A stretch of DNA of 64,000 nucleotides. Source: Microbacterium sp. W4I4 (lineage in GTDB: Bacteria; Actinomycetota; Actinomycetes; Actinomycetales; Microbacteriaceae). The notes below the pieces were generated by a model that was not told where the DNA came from, ran no database searches, and was given only the letters and a program-made list of their open reading frames with translations. The position numbers and the translations under genes are program-made. This document shows, in pieces, positions 1-7,254 of this stretch (the stretch's first letter is position 1; each line of letters begins with the position of its first letter). The stretch is from positions 1,612,001 to 1,676,000 of the forward strand of contig NZ_JAUSXT010000001.1 of NCBI RefSeq assembly GCF_030816235.1, given 5' to 3'.

Positions 1-2
1 TG

Positions 3-146
3 GGCAGCATCCGACGCACGGTCGTGCGCACCGAGTCGGACGAGCGCGTGATCGTGCAGCACTCCCCCGGCATCCGTCCGGCCTTCGGCGATGTGGTCGG
101 TCTGCAGCTGGTTCCCGAGCCGGTCGCTGCGCGTCCGCGCGTCTGA
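3..146 (+). CDS. C-terminal end of an unidentified protein (partial)
   Basis: An open frame enters from the left edge and stops at TGA 144-146, giving the last 47 residues of a protein whose start lies outside the window. The tail has alternating hydrophobic and charged residues (RRTVVRTESDERVIVQ, then FGDVVGLQLVPEP). This resembles the beta-rich TOBE segment that ends many ABC-transporter ATPases, but the match is only an impression. Codon use (GC-rich third positions) fits its neighbours, so the frame is probably real. The function cannot be settled from this fragment. Confidence 0.5.
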   Translation, partial: GSIRRTVVRTESDERVIVQHSPGIRPAFGDVVGLQLVPEPVAARPRV

Positions 147-238
147 GCAGGCCTCCGCCTCTTCCGGCATCGGCCGCGTGCGGATAGCGTGGATGCCGAG
201 AGCGAAGCAGCTCCATACCCGCAGGGAGAGGAAGTCTC

Positions 239-418
239 ATGGCAGGCAAGTTCGAGCTTTATCAGGACAAGGGCGGCGACTGGCGGTTCCGCCTGAAGGC
301 GGGCAACGGCGAGGTCATCGCCACCGGCCAGGGCTACTCGTCGAAGTCGGGTGCGATGAACGGCATCGACTCGGTGCGCCGCAATGCCGACTCCGAGGTC
401 GTCGAAGTCGAGAACTGA
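239..418 (+). CDS. YegP-family (DUF1508) small protein
   Basis: This 59-residue protein carries one copy of the DUF1508/YegP fold. It begins MAGKFELYQDKGGDWRFRLK and continues with GEVIATGQGYSSKSGAMNGI, the typical motif in which a Gly-Tyr-Ser turn is followed by a helix that ends in a VEN-like tail. YegP proteins occur as one or two tandem repeats; this is the single-repeat form. The molecular role is unknown for the family. The start ATG is preceded by a strong purine-rich ribosome site (GGGAGAGGAAG). The gene stands alone and is closed by a perfect hairpin directly downstream. Confidence 0.88.
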   Translation: MAGKFELYQDKGGDWRFRLKAGNGEVIATGQGYSSKSGAMNGIDSVRRNADSEVVEVEN

Positions 419-426
419 CCTGATGG

Positions 427-465
427 AAGAGGCCTCCGCCCGCTGACGCGGGACGGAGGCCTCTT
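427..465. terminator. Strong bidirectional hairpin terminator
   Basis: A 12-base arm AAGAGGCCTCCG is followed by its exact complement CGGAGGCCTCTT. A second stem (CCCGC/GCGGG) sits inside the loop. It lies between the plus-strand YegP gene and the converging minus-strand ABC ATPase gene, and the flanking A and T residues would serve both directions. Confidence 0.85.
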
Positions 466-478
466 GTCGTACAGCGAG

Positions 479-1234
479 CTAGAGCACGCGCGCGAGGAAG
501 TCCTGCGTACGCGGATGCTGGGGATTGGCCAGCACCTCGCGCGGGTCGCCCTGCTCGAGGATGTGACCGCCGTCCATGAAGATCAGGCGCGAGCCGACCT
601 CACGGGCGAAGCCCATCTCGTGCGTGACCACCAGCATGGTCATGCCCTCGTCCGCCAGGGTGCGCATCACCTGGAGCACCTCGCCGACCAGTTCGGGGTC
701 GAGCGCCGACGTGGGCTCGTCGAACAGCATCATGTCGGGATTCATGCACAGCGCACGTGCGATCGCGACGCGCTGCTGCTGACCGCCTGACAGGTGGCTC
801 GGATACGCATCCGCCTTCTCCGCCAACCCCACACGGGTGAGCATCTCCTGCGCGACCTGCTCGGCCTCTGCCCTCGAGCGCTTCTTCACGCGGCGCTGGG
901 CGATCGTGAGGTTGCCCAGCACGGTCATGTGCGGGAACAGATTGAAGCTCTGGAACACCATCCCGATGCGCTGGCGCACCCGGTCGATGTCGGTCTCCTC
1001 GTCGGTGACGTCGATCCCCTCGATGAGGATGTGGCCGCCGGTGGGCTCCTCGAGCAGATTCACCGAACGCAGCAGCGTCGACTTGCCCGAACCCGACGGC
1101 CCGATGATGCAGACGACCTCGCCGCCGTGCACCGTCAGGTCGATGCCCTTGAGCACCTCGTTGTCGCCGAAGTGCTTGACCAGACCCTGGATGTCGATCG
1201 CCGGTGCCTGGATGTCGATCAGATCCGTGCTCAT
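479..1234 (-). CDS. Polar amino-acid ABC transporter, ATP-binding protein
   Basis: This 251-residue ABC ATPase of the GlnQ/HisP type powers uptake of a polar amino acid from the inner face of the membrane. Seen: Walker [11 protein letters not shown]-loop, signature LSGGQQQR, Walker B MLFDEP and the switch histidine in VVTHEM. I place the start at the ATG at 1234 (MSTDLIDIQ), which overlaps the stop of the permease gene by four bases (ATGA). A longer in-frame reading exists but would overlap the permease further. It is the last gene of a three-gene operon in the order binding protein, permease, ATPase. The exact substrate is unknown. Confidence 0.93.
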   Translation of the reverse strand: MSTDLIDIQAPAIDIQGLVKHFGDNEVLKGIDLTVHGGEVVCIIGPSGSGKSTLLRSVNLLEEPTGGHILIEGIDVTDEETDIDRVRQRIGMVFQSFNLFPHMTVLGNLTIAQRRVKKRSRAEAEQVAQEMLTRVGLAEKADAYPSHLSGGQQQRVAIARALCMNPDMMLFDEPTSALDPELVGEVLQVMRTLADEGMTMLVVTHEMGFAREVGSRLIFMDGGHILEQGDPREVLANPQHPRTQDFLARVL

Positions 1235-2022
1235 CGTTGCCTCGCCATCCGCCGCTCGAGCCACGCCGTGAAGCGGGTGAGTGGAATCGTCACGATCAGG
1301 TACAGCAGCGCCGCCATGATCAGCGGCGTCGCGTTCGCGTACAGGGTGTTCGCATCGCGCGCGAAGCTGGTGAGCTCCTTCGACCAGATGAAGGTGCCCG
1401 CGATGAACAGCAGCGAGGTGTCCTTCAGCAGGAGCACGAACTCATTGGTCAGCGGCGGGATGATGATCCGGAAGCCCTGCGGCAGAACGATCCAGAACAT
1501 CGTCTTCATCGGCGACATGCCCAGCGATCGAGAAGCCTCGGTCTGACCCTTCGGAACCGCCTGGATGCCGGCGCGGATCACCTCGGCCATGTACGCCGAG
1601 GCCACCAGGATGAGGCCGATCAGACCCGCGCCGACCGGACCACCCGGGGGCTTGATCCCGAACGCGATCGGCAGGATGAATGCCATCGCGAAGATCGTCA
1701 GCAGCGCGGGAAGCCCCCGGAAGAGCTCGATCCATACGGTCGCGAACCAGCGGAACGGTGCGATGATCGACAGCTTCATCAGCGCGAACACGATGCCCAG
1801 CAGCAGTCCGCCGGCGAAGGCGATCAGTGTGAACAGCACCGTGTTGCGCAGAGCGACGATGACGATATCGGGGAACAGCTTCGCTGCGACCTCGAGATCG
1901 AAGAACTGCTTGCTGATCTTGCCCCAGTCGGTGGCCACCGCGACCAGGACGACGAGCGCGATGAACAGCGCGTACATGGAGTACCGGTACAACCGGCCCC
2001 TGGTCCTGCGCTTCAATGCCAT
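1231..2022 (-). CDS. Polar amino-acid ABC transporter, permease
   Basis: A 263-residue inner-membrane permease of the HisM/GlnP family. A hydrophobic segment near residues 12-30 ([13 protein letters not shown]) opens the protein, several further membrane helices follow, and the EAA-type coupling loop can be seen around [13 protein letters not shown], which contacts the ATPase. In this subfamily a single permease works as a homodimer. It lies 30 bases downstream of the binding-protein gene and overlaps the ATPase start by four bases, so the three are translationally linked. Confidence 0.92.
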   Translation of the reverse strand: MALKRRTRGRLYRYSMYALFIALVVLVAVATDWGKISKQFFDLEVAAKLFPDIVIVALRNTVLFTLIAFAGGLLLGIVFALMKLSIIAPFRWFATVWIELFRGLPALLTIFAMAFILPIAFGIKPPGGPVGAGLIGLILVASAYMAEVIRAGIQAVPKGQTEASRSLGMSPMKTMFWIVLPQGFRIIIPPLTNEFVLLLKDTSLLFIAGTFIWSKELTSFARDANTLYANATPLIMAALLYLIVTIPLTRFTAWLERRMARQR

Positions 2023-2052
2023 CGGAACGGATCTCCTATCTGCCTGAGTCGC

Positions 2053-2880
2053 TTACTTCGCGGCGAAATAGGTGTCGTAGATGGTGTCGTAGTCGCCGCT
2101 GTCGCGCAGTTCCTTGAGCGCCTTGTTCACGGCCTCGCGCAGCTCGGTCTTCTCACCCTTCGCGAAGGCGAACCCGTAGGACTCGTCGGTGTCGTACTCC
2201 TCGACGATCTTGTACGTGTCATCGGCCTTCTCGTGCTCGATGTTGACGGGCTGATCCTGCAGGATGGCGTCGATCTGTCCGGCCTGCAGCGCTGGCCACA
2301 GCTCGGCGTCACCCGGGTACTGCACGAGCGTGGCCCCCGTGGCGTTCTCCGTGGCGTAGCTCTCACCCGTGGTGCCCTGCTGCACGCCGACGTTCTTGCC
2401 CTTGAGGTCGCCGATGTTCTTGATGCCCGAGTCGACGCTGGTCAGCAGCGACTGCAGAGAGGCGTAGTAGGGGTCGGAGAAGTCGATGTTCGCCTTGCGC
2501 TCCTCGGTGATCGTCATGGCCGAGGCGCCCATGTCGCACGTGCCGGCGATCAGGGTGGTGCCCGACTGGAGCCCGTCGAAGCTCACGTCCTGAACGGAGA
2601 GCTTGAGGTCGAGCTTCTTCGCGATCGCGTCGGTCAGGTCGATGTCGAAACCGGTGTAGCCGGTTCCGTTGTCGCCGCCCTCGAACTCGAACGGGACGTA
2701 CGGGACCTCGGAGCAGATGGTCAGCGTGCCATCGGTCACCAGGCCGTAGTCGGGCCCGGAGGCCGAAGGAGCCTTGTCGCCGCCGTCACCGCCGGAGCCC
2801 GGGTTGCTCGCGCAGCCGGAGAGGACGAGGACAGCGGCGGCCGCGACGGCGGTGCCGATGAGCAGAGGACGACGGTTCAT
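2053..2880 (-). CDS. Amino-acid ABC transporter, substrate-binding lipoprotein
   Basis: A 275-residue family-3 solute-binding protein. The signal peptide ends in the lipobox LSGC with Cys23 as the lipidation site, followed by a Gly/Ser/Asp-rich linker, so it is anchored outside the membrane. The binding-domain hallmarks are GFDIDLTDAIAKKL, DMGASAMTITEERK and FSDPYY. The start ATG at 2880 has a good ribosome site (CAGGAGTGACC); an upstream in-frame start would add a non-signal-like stretch and is rejected. It is first in the operon and presumably delivers a glutamine- or glutamate-like amino acid. Confidence 0.92.
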   Translation of the reverse strand: MNRRPLLIGTAVAAAAVLVLSGCASNPGSGGDGGDKAPSASGPDYGLVTDGTLTICSEVPYVPFEFEGGDNGTGYTGFDIDLTDAIAKKLDLKLSVQDVSFDGLQSGTTLIAGTCDMGASAMTITEERKANIDFSDPYYASLQSLLTSVDSGIKNIGDLKGKNVGVQQGTTGESYATENATGATLVQYPGDAELWPALQAGQIDAILQDQPVNIEHEKADDTYKIVEEYDTDESYGFAFAKGEKTELREAVNKALKELRDSGDYDTIYDTYFAAK

Positions 2881-3003
2881 GGTCACTCCTGTGTGACGGG
2901 GCTTGCGCCCGGACGGTACGGGTTTTGCACTCATCTTGGCATGCCCTCCGTGCCGACGACCACCGAGCGGACGGCTGAGGCGGTCACGATTGGGTTGCGA
3001 GAG

Positions 3004-3092
3004 TGCGCAGTTGTGCGGGGCAGACTGTTCACAATTGGATATTTATGCTCAGATTTCCTGCGCAGAACTACTGATTCGCAGATCTGCTCAGA
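3004..3092 (-). promoter_or_regulatory. Repeated TGCKCAG motif upstream of amino-acid ABC operon
   Basis: The unusually AT-rich stretch upstream of the binding-protein gene holds four direct copies of TGCKCAG, at 3004-3010, 3046-3053, 3059-3066 and 3085-3092. The last three extend to TGCKCAGA. A perfect palindrome GCAGATCTGC lies at 3078-3087. On the minus strand TAAATA could serve as a -10 box. The set looks like a multi-site regulator target controlling the importer, but no regulator can be named. Confidence 0.4.
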
Positions 3093-3390
3093 ATTCGAAA
3101 TCAACGGCGACGCGGGATGCCACGACCGACTTGATGTACGCGCCGACCTCCTTGTGCGCCGGATGCACCTGATAGGCCTCCAGTGCGTCCAGAGAATCCA
3201 CGTCGGCGACGAGGGTGACGTCCCAGTTGACATCCGGATGCGCGATGTTCGCACCCGCGGACACCGCGCGCAGCTCGGGGACGACGCCCATCAGGGCATT
3301 CAGCCGGCGAGCCACCTCGGCGGCCTGCTCGCCGCGCAGCGCGGCATCCTCTTCCGCCAGCTTCCAGCTGACCACGTGACGGATGCTCAT
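3088..3390 (-). CDS. Dabb (stress-responsive A/B barrel) family protein
   Basis: A 100-residue single-domain dimeric alpha/beta-barrel protein. The opening MSIRHVVSWKLAEED is the usual Dabb signature (IxHxVxWK), and the middle carries NWDVTLVADVDSLDALEAY, typical of the fold. Members range from plant stress proteins to polyketide cyclases; for bacterial members such as this the substrate is generally unknown. The ATG start overlaps the stop of the upstream glutaredoxin-like gene (ATGA), making it the last gene of a small operon with rhodanese and glutaredoxin-like proteins. The second-last coding bases reach into the AT-rich control region of the ABC operon. Confidence 0.85.
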   Translation of the reverse strand: MSIRHVVSWKLAEEDAALRGEQAAEVARRLNALMGVVPELRAVSAGANIAHPDVNWDVTLVADVDSLDALEAYQVHPAHKEVGAYIKSVVASRVAVDFEF

Positions 3391-3650
3391 CCGATCGCCT
3401 CCTCGAGTGCGGAGCGCAGCCGCTCCGGTGAAACACGCCAATGCGCGTGCAGTTCGCCGTCGATCAGGACGACAGGGATCTTCTCCCACCAGCGCTCGTA
3501 GAGCGTCGCGTCATCGCTGATCGACTGCTCGACGATCTCGATCTGCTCGGCAGCGGCATCCGGAAGCTCCGCCACGACGGCATCGACGACGTCGCTCGCG
3601 ACCTCGCAGAGATGGCAGTCGGGCTTGCCGATCAGCGTGACGGTGGTCAC
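3387..3650 (-). CDS. Glutaredoxin-like thiol-disulfide protein
   Basis: An 87-residue thioredoxin-fold protein. It starts VTTVTLIGKPDCHLCEVASD and has a CxxC active site (Cys-His-Leu-Cys) and the cis-proline in KIPVVLIDGE. The C-terminal LHAHWRVSPERLRSAL matches the DUF836 glutaredoxin-like family common in actinobacteria. I choose the GTG at 3650 because it overlaps the rhodanese stop as GTGA; longer readings upstream lie within the rhodanese gene. The probable role is cytoplasmic thiol exchange, perhaps with mycothiol, which is inference from lineage. It sits between the rhodanese and Dabb genes in a tight operon. Confidence 0.85.
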   Translation of the reverse strand: MTTVTLIGKPDCHLCEVASDVVDAVVAELPDAAAEQIEIVEQSISDDATLYERWWEKIPVVLIDGELHAHWRVSPERLRSALEEAIG

Positions 3651-3940
3651 TTCTCGACCGGATGCCCCTGAGCGATCCATTCGCCTGTGCCGCCCTCGAC
3701 GTTGGTGGCATCGTAGCCGCGCGACTCGAGCGCCTGCACGGCACGCGCCGAGCGTCCGCCGGCCTGGCAGATCACGTCGAACGCCTCGCTCGGGAGCTCC
3801 TCGAGACGGTCTCCCAGCTCGGACAGCGGAACGTTGACCGCGCCGGGCACGTGGCCTGCGGCGAACTCATCACGTTCGCGCACATCGATGAGGGGCACGC
3901 CCTCGCGAGTGGTGAGTTGGGCGATATCGATCGATTTCAT
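3647..3940 (-). CDS. Rhodanese-like sulfurtransferase domain protein
   Basis: A 97-residue single rhodanese domain. It shows the conserved IDVRERDEFAAGHVPGAVNVP block and the active-site loop ICQAGGRSA, where the cysteine would carry the persulfide sulfur. Single-domain rhodaneses hand sulfur to cytoplasmic acceptors or protect against cyanide; the acceptor is not known here. The start is the ATG at 3940 (MKSIDIAQ) with GGAGGATC just upstream. It opens the rhodanese, glutaredoxin-like, Dabb operon, consistent with a thiol or sulfur-stress function. Confidence 0.88.
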   Translation of the reverse strand: MKSIDIAQLTTREGVPLIDVRERDEFAAGHVPGAVNVPLSELGDRLEELPSEAFDVICQAGGRSARAVQALESRGYDATNVEGGTGEWIAQGHPVEK

Positions 3941-4002
3941 GAGATCCTCCCGCGGAAGACACAAAGCGCCCGTCCGGAGACAGGCGCTCGGTGTCGTGCC
4001 GC

Positions 4003-4101
4003 TTACTTCTTGTTGCGGCGCTGGTGGCGAGTCTTGCGAAGCAGTTTGCGGTGCTTCTTCTTCGCCATGCGCTTGCGGCGCTTCTTGATGACTGAACCCA
4101 C
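4003..4101 (-). CDS. Small ribosomal subunit protein bS22 (AURKAIP1/COX24-type)
   Basis: A 32-residue, extremely basic peptide that starts with GTG and reads MGSVIKKRRKRMAKKKHRKL before ending in RRNKK. This matches the short actinobacterial protein seen in mycobacterial 30S structures (bS22), also annotated as an AURKAIP1/COX24-domain protein. Its size and lysine/arginine content fit an rRNA-embedded ribosomal peptide. A GAGG ribosome site precedes the GTG. A TAGAAT -10 box on the minus strand (4177-4182) gives it its own promoter with a leader of about 70 bases. The BldC-type regulator gene immediately upstream is its usual neighbour in actinobacteria. Confidence 0.9.
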   Translation of the reverse strand: MGSVIKKRRKRMAKKKHRKLLRKTRHQRRNKK

Positions 4102-4219
4102 GGAAACCTCACTAAGTCAGGGGCTGGATGCCACGAAGGCGGGCACCCGGGTACGGGCACGGAAATGCCTCGGACGATTCTAGCAAACGGTCGGGCTCAC
4201 CCCGAACCGAGCGCTCAGA

Positions 4220-4411
4220 TCATCCTACGTCGGCGATGGGCCTGTTGAGTGCATCGGCCACAGCGGACTCCGGCACGCGGTAGCTGCGCCCGAACCGGAT
4301 CGCGGGCAGCTCGCCGGCGTGGACGAGCCGATACACGGTCATCTTGGACACGCGCATGAGCTCCGCGACCTCGGCGACCGTCAGGAAACGAGCGTCTTGA
4401 ACATCGGGCAT
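4220..4411 (-). CDS. BldC-type MerR-like helix-turn-helix DNA-binding protein
   Basis: A 63-residue, nearly pure DNA-binding protein: MPDVQDARFLTVAEVAELM, followed by RVSKMTVYRLVHAGELPAIR and a wing ending GRSYRVPESAV. This is the excisionase/BldC form of the winged helix. BldC of Streptomyces binds direct repeats and controls development; the role in a non-sporulating Microbacterium-like host is not established. I choose the ATG at 4411 because CAGGGG sits before it and BldC homologues begin MPDVQ. A well-formed promoter lies just upstream. Confidence 0.88.
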   Translation of the reverse strand: MPDVQDARFLTVAEVAELMRVSKMTVYRLVHAGELPAIRFGRSYRVPESAVADALNRPIADVG

Positions 4412-4438
4412 CCCCTGTACCCCTTTCTGCTGAAGCAC

Positions 4439-4468
4439 AGCATATGGGGAAGATGCGACTGCTGTAAA
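4439..4468 (-). promoter_or_regulatory. Promoter of the BldC-type gene
   Basis: On the minus strand TTTACA (4468-4463) and TATGCT (4444-4439) are 18 bases apart, a good sigma-70 pair. It would start transcription about 20 bases before the ATG. The near-palindrome ACTCATGTGAGT at 4477-4488, just upstream of the -35 box, is a possible regulator site. Confidence 0.6.
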
Positions 4469-4536
4469 CCACTGTGACTCATGTGAGTGCTGGGACGCAC
4501 GTGCACCGAGCCGGCGCGGGCGCGCCCGCCGCTCGA

Positions 4537-4950
4537 TCAGCTCAGGCGCTTGAACGCGTTCGTCACCACATGCTTCGCCGATGCCGCAGCGCGCCCGACC
4601 ACCTCGGCCGCGTGCGCGGCGCCGTCCGGTAGCGGGACGGACGGGAAGCTGTAATCGGGAGCCTGGTCGCCGTAGGCATCCATCAGGAAGGGCACGAGCC
4701 AGTCGTCGACGGTCTCCAGGGGACCGACCGCGATGCTGTAGAAACGACGCTGTCCGTCTTCTCGGACCGTCACGAGTTCGGACTCCCGCAGCACCTTGAG
4801 GTGTTTGGAGACGGTCGGCTGGCTGACGCCGAGCTCACTCACGATCTCGGTCACACTGGTCCCTGCATCGCCCTCCGTGGAGCGGCGCAGCAGCAGCTGG
4901 AGGATGTCGCGCCTCGTGCCGTCAGCGATCACATCGAAGATGTCCGTCAT
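4537..4950 (-). CDS. ArsR-family transcriptional regulator
   Basis: A 137-residue winged-helix regulator starting MTDIFDVIADGTRRDILQLL, with the recognition region SVTEIVSELGVSQPTVSKHL and the wing VREDGQRRFYSI. No clear metal-binding cysteine cluster is present, so it is not an obvious metal sensor. The C-terminal 40 residues (after YGDQAPDYSFPS) are not part of the HTH and resemble actinobacterial ArsR proteins with a short helical tail. The ATG at 4950 follows TACCCT by six bases, consistent with a leaderless message. It is divergent from trkH, but I see no direct evidence that it controls potassium uptake. Confidence 0.85.
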   Translation of the reverse strand: MTDIFDVIADGTRRDILQLLLRRSTEGDAGTSVTEIVSELGVSQPTVSKHLKVLRESELVTVREDGQRRFYSIAVGPLETVDDWLVPFLMDAYGDQAPDYSFPSVPLPDGAAHAAEVVGRAAASAKHVVTNAFKRLS

Positions 4951-5055
4951 GCCATCAGGGTAGTCGGCGCGGGCACCGAGTACCACGCGCGCACACGGAG
5001 TACCATGACGAAAGCTCGGCGAAGGCCGTCGTGCGCGCGGCGACAAGGGGGATGG

Positions 5056-6486
5056 ATGTCGGGCATGATGTCGGCATCTCCTCCGAGGAGGGGTCTGCAC
5101 GTCGCGGCCCGCAACATCAAGCACATCGTGACCTCTTCGCCGTCACGTTTCGCGATCGTCATCTTCGCCGCCCTGATCCTGCTGTTCACCGGACTGCTGT
5201 CGCTGCCCCTCTCCTCGGCCGACGGCACGATCACCCCGCTCAGCGATGCGCTGTTCACCGCCGTCTCGACGATCTGCGTCACCGGACTGACCACGGTCGA
5301 CATGAGCACGCACTGGTCGGGTTTCGGCCAGGTGATCATCTTCATCGGCGTGAACATCGGCGGACTCGGCGTTCTGACGCTGGCCTCGCTGATGGGCCTG
5401 GCCATCTCCAAGCGTCTGGGCCTGAGCGCCAAGCTCATGGCCGCCGGCGACACCAACCCGCTGCGTGCGCACGGGGGGCCGATCAACGAGAGCCAGACCG
5501 TGCGTCTCGGCGAAGTCGGCCAGCTGCTGACCACCGTCGCCCTCTCCGCACTCATCATCGAGGCGGGCCTGGCCGTGCTGCTGTATCCGGCCCTGATCCT
5601 CGCTGGCGTCGACCCGTTCTCGGCGCTCTGGGAAGCGCCCTACTTCGCGGCGATGGCCTTCACGAACACCGGATTCGCCCCGAACTCCGGCGGAGTGGCC
5701 GCCTTCGGTGACGACTATCTGGTGCTCGTCCTGCTCATGACCGGCGTCTTCCTCGGCAGCATCGGCTTCCCGGTGATCTACACGCTCGCCAAGCATGTCT
5801 GGCATGTGAAGCGCTGGTCGCTGCACGCCAAGCTCACGCTCGTCACGACGGTGCTGCTGTTCTTCGTCGGCGCCGCGGTCTTCCTGCTGCTCGAGTACGA
5901 CAATCCGCGCACGTTCGGCTCGATGGACGCGGCCGACACCACGGTGAACGCGTTCTTCCTGTCGGCCATGACGCGCTCCGGCGGGTTCAACGTGATCGAG
6001 ATGTCAGACCTGAACGGCTCCTCGATGCTCGTCGCGTGCATGCTCATGTTCGTCGGCGGCGGCTCGGCTTCCACCGCAGGCGGCATCAAGGTGACCACCC
6101 TCGCCGTACTGGCCATCGCGGTGTGGTCCGAGGCCAAGGGGCGCGGCTCGGTGGAGGCGTTCGGGCGCCGCATCCCCTCGGACGTGCAGCGCGTCGGCCT
6201 CTCGGTCGTCGCCTGGGGCGCGACCATCGTGGCGATCTCGACGATCGCGATCACTCAACTCACCAAGCTGCCGGTGATCGACGTGCTGTTCGACGTGATC
6301 TCCGCATTCGGCACCGTCGGGCTCTCCTCCGGCGTGACCGCGGCGCTGCCGGATGCGGGTTCGTACATCCTCGCCACCACCATCTTCATGGGGCGCGTTG
6401 GTACAGTGACTCTCGCCGCGGCCGTCGCCGCGACATCCCGTTCGCAGCTCTACTCGCTGCCCGTGGAAAGGCCGATCGTTGGTTGA
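5056..6486 (+). CDS. trkH: Potassium uptake channel subunit TrkH/KtrB
   Basis: A 476-residue membrane channel subunit. It shows the four pore-loop repeats of the Trk/Ktr superfamily: TICVTGLTTVD, the Gly-containing loop at AFTNTGFAPNSGG, TRSGGFN, and FGTVGLSSG. Eight main transmembrane helices follow the KtrB plan. The start ATG at 5056 (MSGMMSASPPRRG) has an AAGGGGG ribosome site about five bases upstream; upstream in-frame starts run into the divergent regulator region. It forms an operon with trkA, overlapping it by eight bases. With TrkA it would import potassium, driven by the membrane potential. Confidence 0.92.
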   Translation: MSGMMSASPPRRGLHVAARNIKHIVTSSPSRFAIVIFAALILLFTGLLSLPLSSADGTITPLSDALFTAVSTICVTGLTTVDMSTHWSGFGQVIIFIGVNIGGLGVLTLASLMGLAISKRLGLSAKLMAAGDTNPLRAHGGPINESQTVRLGEVGQLLTTVALSALIIEAGLAVLLYPALILAGVDPFSALWEAPYFAAMAFTNTGFAPNSGGVAAFGDDYLVLVLLMTGVFLGSIGFPVIYTLAKHVWHVKRWSLHAKLTLVTTVLLFFVGAAVFLLLEYDNPRTFGSMDAADTTVNAFFLSAMTRSGGFNVIEMSDLNGSSMLVACMLMFVGGGSASTAGGIKVTTLAVLAIAVWSEAKGRGSVEAFGRRIPSDVQRVGLSVVAWGATIVAISTIAITQLTKLPVIDVLFDVISAFGTVGLSSGVTAALPDAGSYILATTIFMGRVGTVTLAAAVAATSRSQLYSLPVERPIVG

Positions 6487-7150
6487 GATGGTTCGCGGTG
6501 ACGCACCGGTGCTCGTGATCGGACTGGGGCGCTTCGGCGCCGCCTGCGCGGGCGAGCTCGACAGACTCGACCGCGAGGTCATGGCGATCGACGAGGACCT
6601 GGGTCTGGTGCAGAAGTGGTCCGAACGGGTCACGCACACCGTGCAGGCGGATGCCCGCAACATCGACGCCCTGCGCCAGATCGGCGCGCAGGACTTCCAG
6701 GTGGCGGTCGTCGCCGTCGGCTCGCTGATCGAGGCATCCGTCCTGATCACCGCCAACCTCGTCGACCTGAAGGTGCCGCAGATCTGGGCGAAGGCCGTCT
6801 CGCAGTCGCACGGCAAGATCCTCGCCCGCGTCGGCGCGAACCACGTGATCTACCCCGAGCGCGAGGCCGGCGAGCGCGTCGCCCACCTGGTCAGCGGGCG
6901 GATGCTGGACTTCATCCGCTTCGACGACGACTTCGTCCTGGCCAAGATGTACCCGCCGAAGTTCATCCGCGGCGTCGGCCTGAACGAGTCCGGTGTGCGC
7001 ACCAAGTACAAGGTGACCGTGGTCGGTGTGAAGAGCCCGGGCAAGCCGTTCCGCTACGCGGAGGCCGACACGGTCGTGACCAACCACGACCTCATCATCG
7101 TGTCGGGCACGAACAGCGACATCGAGCGCTTCGCCAGCCTCGACCGCTGA
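6479..7150 (+). CDS. trkA: Potassium uptake regulatory subunit TrkA/KtrA
   Basis: A 223-residue cytoplasmic gating protein with an N-terminal RCK/Rossmann domain (VLVIGLGRFGAACAGELD, then acidic AIDEDLGLV at the end of strand two for the ribose) and a C-terminal TrkA-C domain from about residue 140. It forms rings under the TrkH channel and binds nucleotides such as ATP/ADP; c-di-AMP binding in the TrkA-C domain is known in relatives. The TTG at 6479 is preferred over the ATG at 6488 because GGAAAGG lies seven bases before it. It overlaps the trkH stop, so expression is coupled. Confidence 0.92.
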   Translation: MVEMVRGDAPVLVIGLGRFGAACAGELDRLDREVMAIDEDLGLVQKWSERVTHTVQADARNIDALRQIGAQDFQVAVVAVGSLIEASVLITANLVDLKVPQIWAKAVSQSHGKILARVGANHVIYPEREAGERVAHLVSGRMLDFIRFDDDFVLAKMYPPKFIRGVGLNESGVRTKYKVTVVGVKSPGKPFRYAEADTVVTNHDLIIVSGTNSDIERFASLDR

Positions 7151-7177
7151 CACGCCGCAGCTGAACCTGAGAGACGG

Positions 7178-7206
7178 TTCACATTCGGTTCGTCACGCGT
7201 TAGAGT
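7178..7206 (+). promoter_or_regulatory. Promoter of the alpha/beta-hydrolase gene
   Basis: TTCACA and TAGAGT are separated by 17 bases, placing the start about 42 bases before the ATG, with a GAAGGAA ribosome site in the leader. Confidence 0.55.
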
Positions 7207-7254
7207 CATGCTCAACGCGGCATCGGCGCCGCGATCCGTCACGAAGGAACGACG

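Noticed and set aside
24-423. Plus-strand frame at 91-423 as a 110-residue protein
   Set aside because: It overlaps the end of the partial gene and the YegP gene in another frame, is Arg-rich and has no ribosome site.
1204-3501. Long plus-strand frame opposite the amino-acid ABC operon
   Set aside because: No recognisable domain, and it covers three well-defined minus-strand genes and their control region.
4951-5055. c-di-AMP (ydaO) riboswitch before the TrkH gene
   Set aside because: The stretch is about 105 bases and shares its space with the divergent ArsR promoter; the ydaO core is longer and its conserved boxes are not visible.
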